Shown here piece by piece: positions 29,603-37,215 of a DNA stretch of 38,997 nt. This DNA comes from a virus. Location: IMG/VR virus record IMGVR_UViG_3300032316_001127, positions 1 to 38,997 of that record; one strand, written 5' to 3'. A model generated the notes under the pieces. The model had not been told where the DNA came from, did no database searches, and was given only the letters and a program-made list of their open reading frames with translations. Numbering within the stretch: the stretch's first letter is position 1; each line of letters opens with the position of its first letter. The position numbers and the translations under genes were made by a program.

Positions 29603-30211
29603 GTGAGACAACTTATTAAAAAAATACTTAGGGAAGAAACCAAACAAAAACAGAACGAGGGAGAACTAACCGAGAGATGTTGGAAAGGTTATACTCAGAA
29701 AGGTATGAAGACAATGTTTGGGAAGAGATATCCAAACTGTGTTAAGATAAAGAAAAAGAGGGTAAATGAATCCAAGATGTTGGATTACTTAAAACAATTC
29801 TTATCAGGGGAAGTTCTTGACAACTATAGAAAAGAGAAGGGAAGGAAAGAGTTTCAAAAGATGGTTGACATGGTATACAAGATAACAGCCAAAGATAATC
29901 GAATAGAAGGAATGGTTGGAGTTCTTGTTGGAAACATTGATAAAAGCATGTGGGGGCAAAGTTTTAATGACCCAAATAGTGTTGGAGCGAGATGGGATTT
30001 TACCGTGATTCTTAAACCATTATTCACAAATTATAATCCGAACAATGACCCTGATTATAATGAAAGAGTTTTAAATTTTGAAAAGGAATTTAACATAAAC
30101 GCAAGAGGAATGGGTTTTGAGCGTATATCACCAATACAACATGATAAAGTAAAAGAGTATAAAGTTACATTTGAATGGTCTTCCCGTTTGGATGTTAATC
30201 CTATTGATTAA
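29603..30211 (+). CDS. Late phage protein with WKGY-FGK motif, GTG start
   Basis: 202 residues. The GTG at 29603 is preferred over an upstream ATG (29531), which lies inside the divergent gene; the motif 2 nt before GTG and the leader-like N-terminus RQLIKKILREE support this. Residues ~22-45 (CWKGYTQKGMKTMFGK) form a short conserved-looking module that I recall from other marine phage proteins. The rest is alpha/beta (MVGVLVGNIDK, RWDFTVILKPLF). Function unknown. It overlaps the convergent gene by 4 nt. Confidence 0.65.
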   Translation: MRQLIKKILREETKQKQNEGELTERCWKGYTQKGMKTMFGKRYPNCVKIKKKRVNESKMLDYLKQFLSGEVLDNYRKEKGRKEFQKMVDMVYKITAKDNRIEGMVGVLVGNIDKSMWGQSFNDPNSVGARWDFTVILKPLFTNYNPNNDPDYNERVLNFEKEFNINARGMGFERISPIQHDKVKEYKVTFEWSSRLDVNPID

Positions 30212-30522
30212 ATAATATCTGTTACATCAAGACCATAGTTAGTATTAACATATCTACCCAAAGACTTATTGAAATCATGTGGGGTCATACCAAATAAATC
30301 CCATTTATGACTAAAATAGTGGCCGTTTGAGTACCACATCATATCTTCTCTACCCACAGGTCGTCCGATTAATAACATAGGTCCCTCATCACCATCTTTA
30401 ATTACACCTGACCACTTCTCGCCCGACAAATTAATCTTGCCAACTATAGCACCATCAAAGTGTTGGTCCCAAAAAGGTTTCAATAATTTATCAATCTGTG
30501 TAGGATTAAGAACATACTTCAT
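30208..30522 (-). CDS. Small phage protein with leader-like N-terminus, unknown (104 aa)
   Basis: Begins MKYVLNPTQIDKLLKPFWDQ, like the leader of 28207 but with NPT for LTE. The remainder is beta-rich with many Gly (IVGKINLSGEKWSGVI, MLLIGRPVGRED). TATTTATAA lies 2 nt before its ATG and overlaps the divergent motif of the lipoprotein gene. No family recognised. Confidence 0.62.
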   Translation of the reverse strand: MKYVLNPTQIDKLLKPFWDQHFDGAIVGKINLSGEKWSGVIKDGDEGPMLLIGRPVGREDMMWYSNGHYFSHKWDLFGMTPHDFNKSLGRYVNTNYGLDVTDII

Positions 30523-30524
30523 AG

Positions 30525-30540
30525 TTATAAATATTTATTA
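30525..30540. promoter_or_regulatory. Divergent pair of TATTTATWA motifs
   Basis: Minus-strand TATTTATAA (30525-30533) serves 30522; plus-strand TATTTATTA (30532-30540) serves 30553 at 12 nt. They overlap by two bases. Confidence 0.5.
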
Positions 30541-30552
30541 TAAAACAAAACT

Positions 30553-31416
30553 ATGAAAAAACTATTAATCTTTATTACCTTAATATTGTTATTTGGGTGT
30601 AAACAAAAAACATTAACATCAACAACTTACGACGTTACATTTGAAAAAGATTGGACAAGTGATTGGTGTAGTCCAAAAGTTGACCCCGTTATTACAGATT
30701 CAAGTGTAACATTTAACCCAGGTAGAGTTGTATCGACTCACGGATATAAGAATATATCCAAAATAACTGCAACAATTGATTTGTCAGGATTAGCACCAAA
30801 CAGTACACAAAAGAACAATTGGTTGAACGCTTCTTTCTACATGGTAAACAATGCAATCCAACCAAAAGGAACTAACTATTGTGATGCGGGAAATGCGGGT
30901 TCTCCATATTGTAATGAGATTGATTTCATGGAAACAAATGGAAATAGAATATTCCAACAAACAATTCATTTAAACAACCAACAAAGATTTGAATATTCAT
31001 ATACAAGTGGTGCATTAAATGATAATTGTTATACTCCTGCAAATATGAGTGATAACCCATCCAAAGGTACACATAGTTTAGTGGATGTGTTAGATATTAC
31101 TAAACCATTTGACATGACCATAGTGTTTAATTCTGATTATACTAACATGACTATCTCTGTTTCACAAAACGGAAATAGTGCGGTGATATATGATGTATTA
31201 GATGATGGTGGAGCGGATGAAACAACAATAGATATGTCATCATTAAAATCAACAATGGCTGTGGGTTGGTGGTTCACACCTTCATATTGGGAAGGATATT
31301 CGCCTAAAGGACCTGGTTCAACTCCATGGTTTACAGGAAACTGTTACAGTGACCAACTATGTCTCGCGGGATGGAAACTATCAAACGTTAAAGTCACGGC
31401 TGAAAGTCAATTATAA
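30553..31416 (+). CDS. Phage-encoded lipoprotein with GH16-like glycanase domain
   Basis: 287 residues. MKKLLIFITLILLFGC is a lipoprotein signal with lipobox LFGC (Cys16). The mature part is a concanavalin-like beta sandwich. NEIDFMETNG matches the GH16 catalytic pattern E-x-D-x-x-E (nucleophile and acid/base Glu), and WWFTPSYWEGYSP suits a glycan cleft. Expected on the host outer membrane, where it could trim capsule or exclude other phages. A GH7/GH12-like assignment cannot be ruled out. Followed by a terminator. Confidence 0.72.
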   Translation: MKKLLIFITLILLFGCKQKTLTSTTYDVTFEKDWTSDWCSPKVDPVITDSSVTFNPGRVVSTHGYKNISKITATIDLSGLAPNSTQKNNWLNASFYMVNNAIQPKGTNYCDAGNAGSPYCNEIDFMETNGNRIFQQTIHLNNQQRFEYSYTSGALNDNCYTPANMSDNPSKGTHSLVDVLDITKPFDMTIVFNSDYTNMTISVSQNGNSAVIYDVLDDGGADETTIDMSSLKSTMAVGWWFTPSYWEGYSPKGPGSTPWFTGNCYSDQLCLAGWKLSNVKVTAESQL

Positions 31417-31421
31417 TAATG

Positions 31422-31451
31422 AAACCCTCACCATAACGGTGGGGGTTTTTA
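31422..31451 (+). terminator. Terminator, copy 1
   Basis: AACCCTCACC-ATAAC-GGTGGGGGTT plus T. Same core as at 33416. Confidence 0.9.
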
Positions 31452-31461
31452 ATTATAAAAC

Positions 31462-31470
31462 TATTTATAA
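31462..31470 (+). promoter_or_regulatory. TATTTATAA motif, 13 nt before iscU
   Basis: AAACTATTTATAATAAAAC leads to ATG 31484; the same leader precedes 32315. Confidence 0.55.
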
Positions 31471-31483
31471 TAAAACAAAAATT

Positions 31484-31894
31484 ATGGCATACGGAAATAA
31501 AGTGATAGACCATTTTAATAACCCAAGAAATGTTGGTACATTAGATAAGTCAAAATCTAATGTAGGCACAGGTTTAGTTGGGGCACCTGAATGTGGTGAT
31601 GTAATGAGATTACAAATAGAAGTTAATGATAATATCATAACTGACGCAAAATTCAAAACATTTGGATGTGGAAGCGCAATAGCTGCCTCTTCATTAGCAA
31701 CAGAATGGTTAAAAGGGATGTCAATAGACGACGCAATTAAAATGGATAATATGGAATTGGTGGAAGAACTATCATTACCTCCCGTTAAAATTCACTGCTC
31801 CGTATTAGCTGAAGATGCAATTAAATCCGCAATAAATGATTATAGACAAAAACAAGGATTACAGGAATTAGTCTTTGAAGAAAAATTACATTAA
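31484..31894 (+). CDS. iscU: Iron-sulfur cluster scaffold IscU
   Basis: 136 residues, full length. The three cluster-binding cysteines are present: GAPECGDVM (C37), FGCGSAIA (C62) and KIHCSVLAED (C105), with Asp39. LPPVK at 98-102 is the motif bound by the chaperone HscA. The start at 31484 gives the standard MAYGNKVIDHFNNPRNVG N-terminus. It assembles Fe-S clusters in the cytoplasm with a host cysteine desulfurase. Its stop overlaps the iscA start by one base. Confidence 0.95.
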   Translation: MAYGNKVIDHFNNPRNVGTLDKSKSNVGTGLVGAPECGDVMRLQIEVNDNIITDAKFKTFGCGSAIAASSLATEWLKGMSIDDAIKMDNMELVEELSLPPVKIHCSVLAEDAIKSAINDYRQKQGLQELVFEEKLH

Positions 31895-32226
31895 TGATTA
31901 CTGTTTCAGAAAAAGCATTACAACATGTTGTAAATTTAATGATGGAGTCTAACATAACACCAGACTCTCACCACTTACGCGTTGGCGTAAAAGGTGGAGG
32001 ATGTAGTGGGCTTTCTTACGTTATGGATTTTGACAACAAAATTGAAGATACTGATGAAACCGTCGAAATTGATGGAGGATTAAAAGTGATTATTGATAGA
32101 AAATCAGTGTTATATCTGTATGGTACTGAATTAGACTACTCAGATGGATTAAATGGGAAAGGATTTCAATGGGGAAATCCTAATGCATCAAGAACTTGTG
32201 GATGTGGTGAATCTTTTTCTCTTTAA
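31894..32226 (+). CDS. iscA: Iron-sulfur carrier IscA/HesB family
   Basis: 110 residues with the A-type carrier signature: GGGCSGLSYVMDF (C37) and TCGCGESFS (C102, C104). It receives clusters or iron and passes them to target proteins. Translationally coupled to IscU (TAATG). No Fe-S target enzyme is evident in the window, so the client may be a host enzyme or a phage protein elsewhere. SufA/ErpA are alternative names in the same family. Confidence 0.93.
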   Translation: MITVSEKALQHVVNLMMESNITPDSHHLRVGVKGGGCSGLSYVMDFDNKIEDTDETVEIDGGLKVIIDRKSVLYLYGTELDYSDGLNGKGFQWGNPNASRTCGCGESFSL

Positions 32227-32293
32227 ATTGTTTTTAATCTAAGTAAAATCTAACAGTATTCAAACTACTATTAAAATAAATTAATCACAAAAC

Positions 32294-32302
32294 TATTTAT
32301 AA
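32294..32302 (+). promoter_or_regulatory. TATTTATAA motif, 12 nt before start
   Basis: Leader nearly identical to that of iscU. Confidence 0.55.
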
Positions 32303-32314
32303 TAAAACAAAATT

Positions 32315-33016
32315 ATGAAAAAACTATTATTAAGTGTTATTACCGCTACTATGTTATTTAGTTGTAACAATGGCACAAAAACTGAAACTGTAGAAGATTT
32401 AAAATCTGATAAAATTGTTAAGATACATGAAGGGTCTTTTGCTTTCTGTGGAGCATCAGGAGCAATACCTACTGGAAAAAAGATTATTGTTCAAGGGGTA
32501 GAATATGATGAGGGTTGTGCGATATGTCCTGTATTAGACGGGCCATCTATAGCTAATTTAGCAATGGAAGGAGTTAGTGGAACTTATGGAAAATTCAATG
32601 TAAGTAAAAACTTTCAAACTCCTGACGGAACGGATAAAACAGTATGGTCTTTCTTTTGGTATTATGATTCTACAAAGGTAATACCTCAATTTAACCCAGC
32701 AACAAAAGAGTGGGAATTATTACCACCAGTAAATCGTTCATTTATTGTAAACCTTGATTCTGCAAGTACAAGTGAGAGTAATATGTTTGCAATGCCAGGT
32801 GTAGTCTTTGATACAACATCTACAGGTATTGTGTTAGCTAAAGTATATGGACCACTTAATGAAGCGGCAGTTCCATTACGTAAAGCTATCCCTGTTAAAT
32901 CAGGAATGAAATCTATAACAGCGGCAAAAGAGGGATTCCCTTATCCTGTTGGAACACCTGTCCCTGTTAGTAATTTAAGTAAAGAACTTCAGGAGAAAGA
33001 AAAAAATAAACAATAA
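32315..33016 (+). CDS. Phage-encoded lipoprotein, unknown
   Basis: 233 residues. MKKLLLSVITATMLFSC is a lipoprotein signal with lipobox LFSC. The mature domain has paired cysteines (FAFCGASGAIPTGKK, GCAICPVLDG) and a Trp-rich centre (VWSFFWYYDS). No family recognised. With the GH16-like lipoprotein it flanks iscUA and shares the same leader type, so all four may be expressed together and late. Surface location on the host is expected. Confidence 0.72.
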   Translation: MKKLLLSVITATMLFSCNNGTKTETVEDLKSDKIVKIHEGSFAFCGASGAIPTGKKIIVQGVEYDEGCAICPVLDGPSIANLAMEGVSGTYGKFNVSKNFQTPDGTDKTVWSFFWYYDSTKVIPQFNPATKEWELLPPVNRSFIVNLDSASTSESNMFAMPGVVFDTTSTGIVLAKVYGPLNEAAVPLRKAIPVKSGMKSITAAKEGFPYPVGTPVPVSNLSKELQEKEKNKQ

Positions 33017-33030
33017 TAAATAATATTATT

Positions 33031-33408
33031 ATGTGGAACGTAAACGTAACAATTAAGAATAATACTGATTATACAATTACTACGGTAAATAACTATTCAC
33101 CTCAAGAGGTAATACAACCTGACGGTGGTGAATTCAGTTGGAACACAACAGAACCAAACAATTCAACATCAATTAGATTTTGGAAAGTACCTAGTCAATG
33201 GTACATGCAGGGTGGAGTAAGTTTTGGACCTGAAGCGGGTGTTTATGTTGACAGAGGATGGATGGAAAGTGATGACCAAACAATCTCTATGACAGCAGTT
33301 GCAAACGGTAAGTCGTGGACTCAAACGGCAAACGGTGGTGAAACACTACTCGCATGGAATGAATTTGAATCAGGTGGTGATATAACACTAACTTTTGATA
33401 AACAATAA
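33031..33408 (+). CDS. Small beta-sandwich-like protein (aegerolysin-like, tentative)
   Basis: 125 residues, Asn/Thr/Gly-rich: MWNVNVTIKNNTDYTITTVN, a central Trp/Phe part (IRFWKVPSQWYMQGG) and VDRGWMESDDQTISM. The pattern suggests a single beta sandwich like aegerolysins or other membrane-binding proteins; no signal peptide. 14 nt after the lipoprotein, ends at a terminator. The aegerolysin comparison is from general look only. Confidence 0.55.
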   Translation: MWNVNVTIKNNTDYTITTVNNYSPQEVIQPDGGEFSWNTTEPNNSTSIRFWKVPSQWYMQGGVSFGPEAGVYVDRGWMESDDQTISMTAVANGKSWTQTANGGETLLAWNEFESGGDITLTFDKQ

Positions 33409-33415
33409 TTAAGAG

Positions 33416-33441
33416 ACCCTCACCATAACGGTGGGGGTTTT
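33416..33441 (+). terminator. Terminator, copy 2
   Basis: ACCCTCACC-ATAAC-GGTGGGGGTTTT, same core as 31422. Confidence 0.88.
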
Positions 33442-33479
33442 AAATTTACAATAGAGATTATAAGTTTATAATTAACTCT

Positions 33480-34118
33480 ATGCACCATAAGTTTCTTTTT
33501 ACATATTCAGAACAAGAAAGATTAGCCGTTTTCTTGCCAATAAAGACAGGAACAATTCATGCAACATTTATTTTCAACCATTTTAATTTCAAAACAAACT
33601 TTTATGGAAAAGAAGATGATAGATTAATTTTAGAAGAGGATTACTTTATTCATCATCACTATGAAAAGATACCAAAAGGATGTGAGGACTACGATGTTAT
33701 TTACACAACAAGAAATCCATACACAAGATTAATCTCAATGTATTATTATGAAAAAAATATGATGGAACGTGATGGATTACACTTCAAACCATTAACATTT
33801 AAAGAGTATTTTTCAAATAGAGCTAATAGTGGTTGGATGAATATAAAACCTGGATTTAACTTTGTTAAACCCCCAAAATACTTTTTGAGAATGGAACATC
33901 TTTATGATGATTATATACAAATTCCTTTTATCAGGGAGTCTAAGTTAAATGAAAGCGGTATACTATACGAATTATGTGAGAAGAAAATGCACGCAAAAAA
34001 ACAAGAGGCCAAATCATTAAAAGAGTATTATACTCAAGATATGGTTGACCATGTATATGAAACTTTCAAAACTTATTTTGACTTAACGGGATATGATAAG
34101 GATTCGTGGAAAATATAA
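33480..34118 (+). CDS. Sulfotransferase-like protein 2
   Basis: 212 residues. LPIKTGTIHATFIF near the N-terminus fits the PAPS 5'-phosphosulfate-binding loop and TTRNPYTRLISMYYYE the 3'-phosphate site. YFLRMEHLYDDYIQIPF parallels YVIRLEHMKDDLMKLPF of the protein at 18919, showing they are related. It probably sulfates a glycan using PAPS. First gene after the terminator and upstream of the sugar-modification genes to 37189. Confidence 0.72.
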   Translation: MHHKFLFTYSEQERLAVFLPIKTGTIHATFIFNHFNFKTNFYGKEDDRLILEEDYFIHHHYEKIPKGCEDYDVIYTTRNPYTRLISMYYYEKNMMERDGLHFKPLTFKEYFSNRANSGWMNIKPGFNFVKPPKYFLRMEHLYDDYIQIPFIRESKLNESGILYELCEKKMHAKKQEAKSLKEYYTQDMVDHVYETFKTYFDLTGYDKDSWKI

Positions 34119-34195
34119 CAACGCTTTAAATTCGGGAGTAAAGATTAGACTTTCTTATTGATTAACACCTATCAAGTTTTTATATTTAAAAAAAC

Positions 34196-35161
34196 ATGAG
34201 AGATTTAATTTTTATAACCGCACATTGTCCAACAACTGAACAGGTTGAGAGATTGGAAAAGTGTGTTGATTCAGTTTTAAAAACAGGACATCACATCTTG
34301 TTAATATCTCATACACATATCCCAATTCACATTCAAAACAAATGTCAGTATTACTTTTATGATTATCTAAACGAAACGTCAGATGATTATGATTTGTTAG
34401 GGTATAATAATTATGCTACAAGTGATTTCATCATTCAATCGAAGTTTTTCATGAAAAAGTTTTATGGGTTCGCAATTTATAGAATGTTTTCAATGGCCAG
34501 CCAAGTAGCAATAAACTTTGGATATGATAAATTACATCATATAGAGTATGATTGTGAACTATTGGACAAAACTATAATTGATGAACATAGTTCACTTTTA
34601 GAAACATATAATTCAGTATTATATACTAATGACGGAACACCTGAAGGATTTCTTTTTGGTTCATTAAAATCTTTCAAAGTTAATTCTTTACCTGAAATGT
34701 TTAAAAAATACAACAAAGATTATATAGAGGGTGAGATGAAAAAAATTGAACCAACTCATTTAGAGTTCTTGACAAAAAAACTGTTTATTGATTCAGGAAA
34801 TGTCTTATTTAAGAATGACAAAGAGTTATCTAAACAAAGATTTGCCAAGGGACCAAAATTCTATGAGAGAGGTGCGCACTATACTTTATATTATAATTCG
34901 GTTAACAATACGATAAACATTTTTTATCTCGCAACAAAATCTGATGATGAGAATATTGTTGTGATAGTTAATGATAAAGTGGTTCGTTTTAAGGCTTTAC
35001 CAAACCAATGGCACATACAACGTTTAGGGTTATTAGATGATGTTAATTATGTTAGGATAGATAATTCCAATAAATGTTTATATGAGAAATCCTTTGACGA
35101 CGAATTCAAAAAAGTATTCGTAAATAAATCGTACATCACTTTCTATGAAAAAAATAATTAA
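34196..35161 (+). CDS. GT-A glycosyltransferase-like protein
   Basis: 321 residues. The opening RDLIFITAHCPTTEQVERLE with later LLISHTHIP resembles GT2-like N-termini, and HHIEYDCELLD could be the DxD-like site. The C-terminal third (NTINIFYLATKSDDENIVVI) is a separate beta-rich part. Cytoplasmic. It overlaps the next gene by 17 nt and begins the 34.2-37.2 kb run of sugar-related genes. Family assignment is moderate. Confidence 0.55.
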   Translation: MRDLIFITAHCPTTEQVERLEKCVDSVLKTGHHILLISHTHIPIHIQNKCQYYFYDYLNETSDDYDLLGYNNYATSDFIIQSKFFMKKFYGFAIYRMFSMASQVAINFGYDKLHHIEYDCELLDKTIIDEHSSLLETYNSVLYTNDGTPEGFLFGSLKSFKVNSLPEMFKKYNKDYIEGEMKKIEPTHLEFLTKKLFIDSGNVLFKNDKELSKQRFAKGPKFYERGAHYTLYYNSVNNTINIFYLATKSDDENIVVIVNDKVVRFKALPNQWHIQRLGLLDDVNYVRIDNSNKCLYEKSFDDEFKKVFVNKSYITFYEKNN

Positions 35162-35990
35162 TTTCACACCTACGGGGACACAACCAACAAGGGACAATTC
35201 TTTTGCTCCATTATTACCGAATGAAATAATAGAGGAAGTTCATCACGCAAATGAATTGGGGATTTCAATTGTGCATTTACATGCGAGGGATGAAGAAACA
35301 AAGAACACTTACAAGAAAGAAGTATATCAAAAGATTATAGAGGGGATAAAGAAACATTGTCCTGACTTATTGATTTGTGTTTCGTTAACGGGCAGAAACT
35401 TTCCTGAGATAGAGAAAAGAACTGAGGTGTTACAGTTATATCCTGATATGGGTTCACTAACCATGTCATCATTAAACTTTCCATCGGGAGCGTCCATTAA
35501 TCAACCTGATACTATATTAAGATTGATAGAAGAGATGGATAAGTACGGGGTACAACCTGAGATAGAATGTTTTGATACAGGGATGTTAAACTATACAAAT
35601 TACCTTATTTCAAAGAACGTATTAAGTTGCAAATGGGGTAAATTAATACCTCCACATCACATCAACATTATACTTGGAAACATGTATAACGGACAGTGTG
35701 ATTTTGGAACCTTGGCAAGCATTAAATCTAATATACCTGAACATTCTATGGTATGTTTAGGAGGTATAGGTTCCCAACAATTAAAAAGTACAATGTATGG
35801 ACTATTAGAGTTTGACGGTGTTAGAGTCGGGCTCGAGGATAATCTCTATTACAAAGATAAGGAAAAGACAACGAACATAAAATTATTAAAACGAGTACAT
35901 AGAATAATTGATGAATTAGATATGACTCACTATACACCAAACGAATTAAGAGAAAAAGGATATGGGAACAAAGTTATTAATTATAGGTAA
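35145..35990 (+). CDS. BKACE family (DUF849) beta-keto acid cleavage enzyme-like
   Basis: 281 residues, full length. FTPTGTQPTRDNSFAPLLP, IVHLHARDEE (metal-binding His residues), PDMGSLTMSSLNFPSG and PEIECFDTGM are BKACE hallmarks. Family members condense a beta-keto acid with acetyl-CoA to give acetoacetate and a new CoA ester. Between a glycosyltransferase-like gene and an acyltransferase, it might supply an unusual acyl group for sugar decoration. Overlaps both neighbours. Confidence 0.85.
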   Translation: MKKIINFTPTGTQPTRDNSFAPLLPNEIIEEVHHANELGISIVHLHARDEETKNTYKKEVYQKIIEGIKKHCPDLLICVSLTGRNFPEIEKRTEVLQLYPDMGSLTMSSLNFPSGASINQPDTILRLIEEMDKYGVQPEIECFDTGMLNYTNYLISKNVLSCKWGKLIPPHHINIILGNMYNGQCDFGTLASIKSNIPEHSMVCLGGIGSQQLKSTMYGLLEFDGVRVGLEDNLYYKDKEKTTNIKLLKRVHRIIDELDMTHYTPNELREKGYGNKVINYR

Positions 35991-36603
35991 GGGGGATAAT
36001 ATCATAACAATGATATTGGATAACTTATATTCTAATTACGTCAAACCAAAGGTTGTGGTTTATAATAATTTAAACCTACCAATAGTTAATTCATTTCATC
36101 ATGATGAGTTCAAAACTGAAGTATTATCTGAGGTGGATATGAATGAATATGATATATACACGCTTGGGGTTTATCAACCTAAATTAAAGAGTAAGATTAT
36201 AAAAGAACTTGGACTCACAACAGATAAGTTCATTAATGTTATACATGATGGTTTAGATATTTCCGACACGAGCACAATCGGAAGTGGTATATTAATCAAT
36301 TCCAAAGTATCAATCGCGGCACACACAACAATAGGGAATTTTGTAACAATCAATAGACATGTTTCCATAGGTCATCATACAACCATCGGTGACTATTGTT
36401 CTATTAATCCTGGTACCAACATCGCAGGAAACGTAATTATAGGAGAAGGAACAACCATAGGTATGGGGGTAAACATAATAGACGGTATAAAGATAGGGAA
36501 AAATACCATAATCGGTGCGGGTTCTGTAGTAACTAGGGACATTCCTGATAATGTTATTGCTTACGGTTCACCTTGTAAAATAATTAAAGACAATGAAGCA
36601 TAA
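35962..36603 (+). CDS. NeuD/PglD-like sugar O- or N-acyltransferase
   Basis: 213 residues. An N-terminal alpha/beta part (MGTKLLIIGKGDNI) is followed by left-handed beta-helix hexapeptide repeats (STIGSGILINSKVSIAAHTT, GDYCSINPGTNIAG, IGKNTIIGAGSVV) and ends GSPCKIIK. H in HVSIGHHTTIG fits the catalytic His of PglD/NeuD. Likely acetylates or otherwise acylates an amino sugar made by the neighbouring DegT protein. Overlaps BKACE by 29 nt and DegT by 11 nt. Confidence 0.87.
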   Translation: MGTKLLIIGKGDNIITMILDNLYSNYVKPKVVVYNNLNLPIVNSFHHDEFKTEVLSEVDMNEYDIYTLGVYQPKLKSKIIKELGLTTDKFINVIHDGLDISDTSTIGSGILINSKVSIAAHTTIGNFVTINRHVSIGHHTTIGDYCSINPGTNIAGNVIIGEGTTIGMGVNIIDGIKIGKNTIIGAGSVVTRDIPDNVIAYGSPCKIIKDNEA

Positions 36604-37189
36604 TCCATATAAAATAGTGGAGATGTTCGAAGAGGAGATTGCTGAATATACGGGAGCTCCATACGCAGTTGCATTAGATAACTGTACTGACGCATTATTC
36701 CTGTGTTGTACTTACTTAAAGGTACAGGATGTTACAATACCAAAGAAAACTTATTTGTCGGTCCCACAAGCGGTAATGGCGTCAGGGGGTAAAGTATCAT
36801 TTGACGACACGGAATGGAAAGGACTATACCAATTAAAGCCATATCCAATATACGATTCGGCAAGAAGATTCACTTCAGAGATGTATATTCCAAATACATT
36901 TATGTGTCTATCGTTCCATCCCAAAAAGATATTAAAGATGAGAAAAGGTGGAATGATTCTAACTGATGATAAAGATGCCTACACTTGGTTCAAGAAGGCG
37001 AGACACGAAGGTAGAGATGAAATTCCATACACGCAAGATAACATAACATTCATGGGGTGGAACATGTACATTACGCCACCTGATGCTGCTGAAGGATTAT
37101 GGATGATGACATCTATGCCGAAACACAATGAAGATACAATAGAAGATTATCCTGACTTAAGGAGAAACGATTTATATAAGGATATGTAA
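36593..37189 (+). CDS. Short DegT/DnrJ/EryC1-like aminotransferase
   Basis: 198 residues, about half the usual 370-400. AVALDNCTDALFLCCTYL (PLP-phosphate loop), YPIYDSARRF (Asp that pairs with the PLP pyridine N) and LSFHPKKILKMRKGGMI (PLP lysine) are present, so the large PLP domain is mostly kept while the C-terminal small domain is cut short. It could be an active minimal enzyme or a remnant; the intact frame and coupling with NeuD argue for use. Expected role: amination of a keto-sugar nucleotide. Confidence 0.8.
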   Translation: MKHNPYKIVEMFEEEIAEYTGAPYAVALDNCTDALFLCCTYLKVQDVTIPKKTYLSVPQAVMASGGKVSFDDTEWKGLYQLKPYPIYDSARRFTSEMYIPNTFMCLSFHPKKILKMRKGGMILTDDKDAYTWFKKARHEGRDEIPYTQDNITFMGWNMYITPPDAAEGLWMMTSMPKHNEDTIEDYPDLRRNDLYKDM

Positions 37190-37215
37190 AAAGGGGTAGG
37201 GGATTAAACGCCAGC

